In this document: positions 7,061 to 7,932 of the stretch, piece after piece | How positions within the stretch are numbered: position 1 is the stretch's first letter | Layout: each line of letters opens with the position of its first letter | Assembly: GCA_945787435.1 (NCBI GenBank) | Contig: CALZHX010000265.1 | Coordinates: forward strand, 1 to 7,932 | Source of the DNA: an uncultured Woeseiaceae bacterium | Lineage (GTDB): Bacteria; Pseudomonadota; Gammaproteobacteria; Steroidobacterales; Woeseiaceae | Direction: 5' to 3' | Length of the DNA stretch: 7,932 nucleotides | Translations under genes and position numbers: made by a program | The notes under the pieces: generated by a model | What the model saw: the letters and a program-made list of their open reading frames with translations, nothing else | The model's database searches: none | What the model was told of the DNA's origin: nothing

Positions 7061-7932
7061 TTAGTCAGAGTCCGACGCGTCTTTCGGAAGGTGAATTTCG
7101 GCGAGCATGCAACGCACACTACCCCCGGCGGAAGCCTCGATATTATCGATTGGTACCGACACGATATCACCGTTTTCATCCAGGACAGCGCGCTGCTCAT
7201 CGTTGAGGGAGTCAAATGCCTGTTGCGACATGGCAACCACGCGATTGCCATCTTCGCCGCGCAGTTCGAGCATGTTTCCTGCAAACGCGTCGAGCTGGTC
7301 GTAACTGAGCAGAATCACATCGTGGCCTGACTCTCTGATGCGCTGAAGTACCGCCTCGCGCTGGTCCTCCCGCGTGATTGCCTCGTCACATATAACTGCC
7401 AGTGTTTCGCCGATATTCATCAACACATTCGTGTGATAGATCGGAACGCCCTCGCGATCTACGGCTTCGAAGGCAACGACATCGTATTCCATACGTTGTG
7501 CGAAATCGCCAAGCGGATCGAGCTGAGTGCGGGACGACAGGCTGGCGTAGGCAACGCGATTGACCCTGTCGAGCACCAAGCTGCCGGTGCCCTCGAGGTA
7601 ATGCCCGTGCTGCTCATGAGGTGACAGGTCGACAATCTCGCTGACGGCATAGCCGAGCTCATCATTGAGATGACCAATAACATCCATGCGTCGCTCGGTG
7701 CGGCGATTCTCGGCCTCCATCGGGTACAGAACGACGCGACCATCACTATGAAAGCTCACCCAGTTATTCGGAAATATGGAGTCTGGCGTGTGTGGCTCGA
7801 CCGTATCGTTAACGACAACGACATTAATTCCCTTGTCTCGCAGGGCGTCGACGAGGCTGTCGAACTCCTTGAGCGCTGCTTCTTGCTGCTCCCCGGCAGA
7901 TGCTCTGGTCTTGCCCTGGAAACGATTCGATT
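7061..7932 (-). CDS. ctlX: CtlX-type citrulline hydrolase (N-terminus outside window)
   Basis: The 289 visible residues run open to the right edge, so the start codon is missing; an apparent start at 7759 is an internal GTG valine in PNNWVSFHSDG. The family is a branch of the pentein superfamily named for citrulline use, proposed to split citrulline to ornithine, CO2 and ammonia (as for the Francisella citrulline ureidase). Visible motifs in order are NRFQ near the window edge, PDSIFPNNWVSFHSDGRV, LYPMEAENRRTERR, YLEGTGSLVLDR, YHTNVLMNIGETLAVICDEA with the presumed catalytic His, and SAGGSVRCMLAEIHLP with the presumed nucleophilic Cys close to the C-terminus. It is the most upstream visible gene of the minus-strand operon, followed after 8 bases by a second, distant pentein hydrolase. 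Substrate assignment is by family; arginine deiminase-like activity cannot be excluded. Confidence 0.87.
   Translation of the reverse strand, partial: SNRFQGKTRASAGEQQEAALKEFDSLVDALRDKGINVVVVNDTVEPHTPDSIFPNNWVSFHSDGRVVLYPMEAENRRTERRMDVIGHLNDELGYAVSEIVDLSPHEQHGHYLEGTGSLVLDRVNRVAYASLSSRTQLDPLGDFAQRMEYDVVAFEAVDREGVPIYHTNVLMNIGETLAVICDEAITREDQREAVLQRIRESGHDVILLSYDQLDAFAGNMLELRGEDGNRVVAMSQQAFDSLNDEQRAVLDENGDIVSVPIDNIEASAGGSVRCMLAEIHLPKDASDSD

Noticed and set aside
7061..7759. A shorter ctlX beginning at the GTG at 7759
   Set aside because: The frame continues without a stop to the window edge and encodes family-typical sequence upstream (NRFQ, PDSIFPNNW), so this GTG is internal.
6218..7831. A 12-base word GACATTAATTCC present at 6218-6229 and again at 7820-7831
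   Set aside because: Both copies lie at gene sequence in different contexts (the TAATG junction and inside ctlX), with no extended similarity around them. Chance is the simplest explanation.
1..7932. CRISPR arrays, insertion sequences, tRNA genes, prophage or defence genes
   Set aside because: No spaced direct repeats, transposase motifs, tRNA-like cloverleaf or defence domains were seen; nearly all bases are taken by nine recognisable genes.

Overview
The window is a compact, moderately GC-rich stretch of chromosome that looks gammaproteobacterial. The order birA - coaX - SPOR-domain protein is a familiar arrangement in Pseudomonas-like gammaproteobacteria, and every protein reads as a proteobacterial family member. 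I infer a marine or soil gammaproteobacterium but cannot place the genus from sequence alone. Coding density is very high. Eight of the nine genes are on the minus strand, and no rRNA, tRNA, CRISPR, insertion sequence or phage gene was seen. The only non-coding space of any size is about 71 bases between two divergent genes (2570-2640).

Left block (minus strand, transcribed from about 2600 towards 1): plsY (glycerol-3-phosphate acyltransferase), birA (biotin-protein ligase without the N-terminal DNA-binding domain), coaX (type III pantothenate kinase) and a SPOR-domain membrane protein cut by the window edge. Each junction overlaps (14 bases, ATGA, TGATG), so this is a tightly coupled operon. 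PlsY uses acyl-phosphate to start phospholipid synthesis, BirA charges the biotin carrier of acetyl-CoA carboxylase, and CoaX begins CoA synthesis, so the set centres on fatty acid and phospholipid supply. A lipid kinase of the YegS/diacylglycerol kinase family (2641-3540) is transcribed divergently from plsY, which extends the lipid theme.

Right block (minus strand, transcribed from beyond 7932 towards 3526): a CtlX-type citrulline hydrolase (N-terminus outside the window), a second pentein-fold guanidine hydrolase resembling the arginine dihydrolase ArgZ, an M61 aminopeptidase with a C-terminal PDZ domain, and a 10-helix EamA/DMT transporter. Gaps are 8 bases, a TAATG overlap and 3 bases, so these four also look like one operon. 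A reasonable reading is an arginine/citrulline-to-ornithine salvage module, with a cytosolic peptidase supplying substrates and a transporter moving metabolites. The link of the last two genes to the first two is inference from gene order.

The two blocks meet tail to tail at 3526-3540, where the lipid kinase and transporter genes overlap by 15 bases inside a strong imperfect hairpin (3519-3551). The most interesting points are the tandem pair of dissimilar guanidine-modifying hydrolases, the ArgZ-like active site of the second, and the hairpin built around both convergent stop codons.
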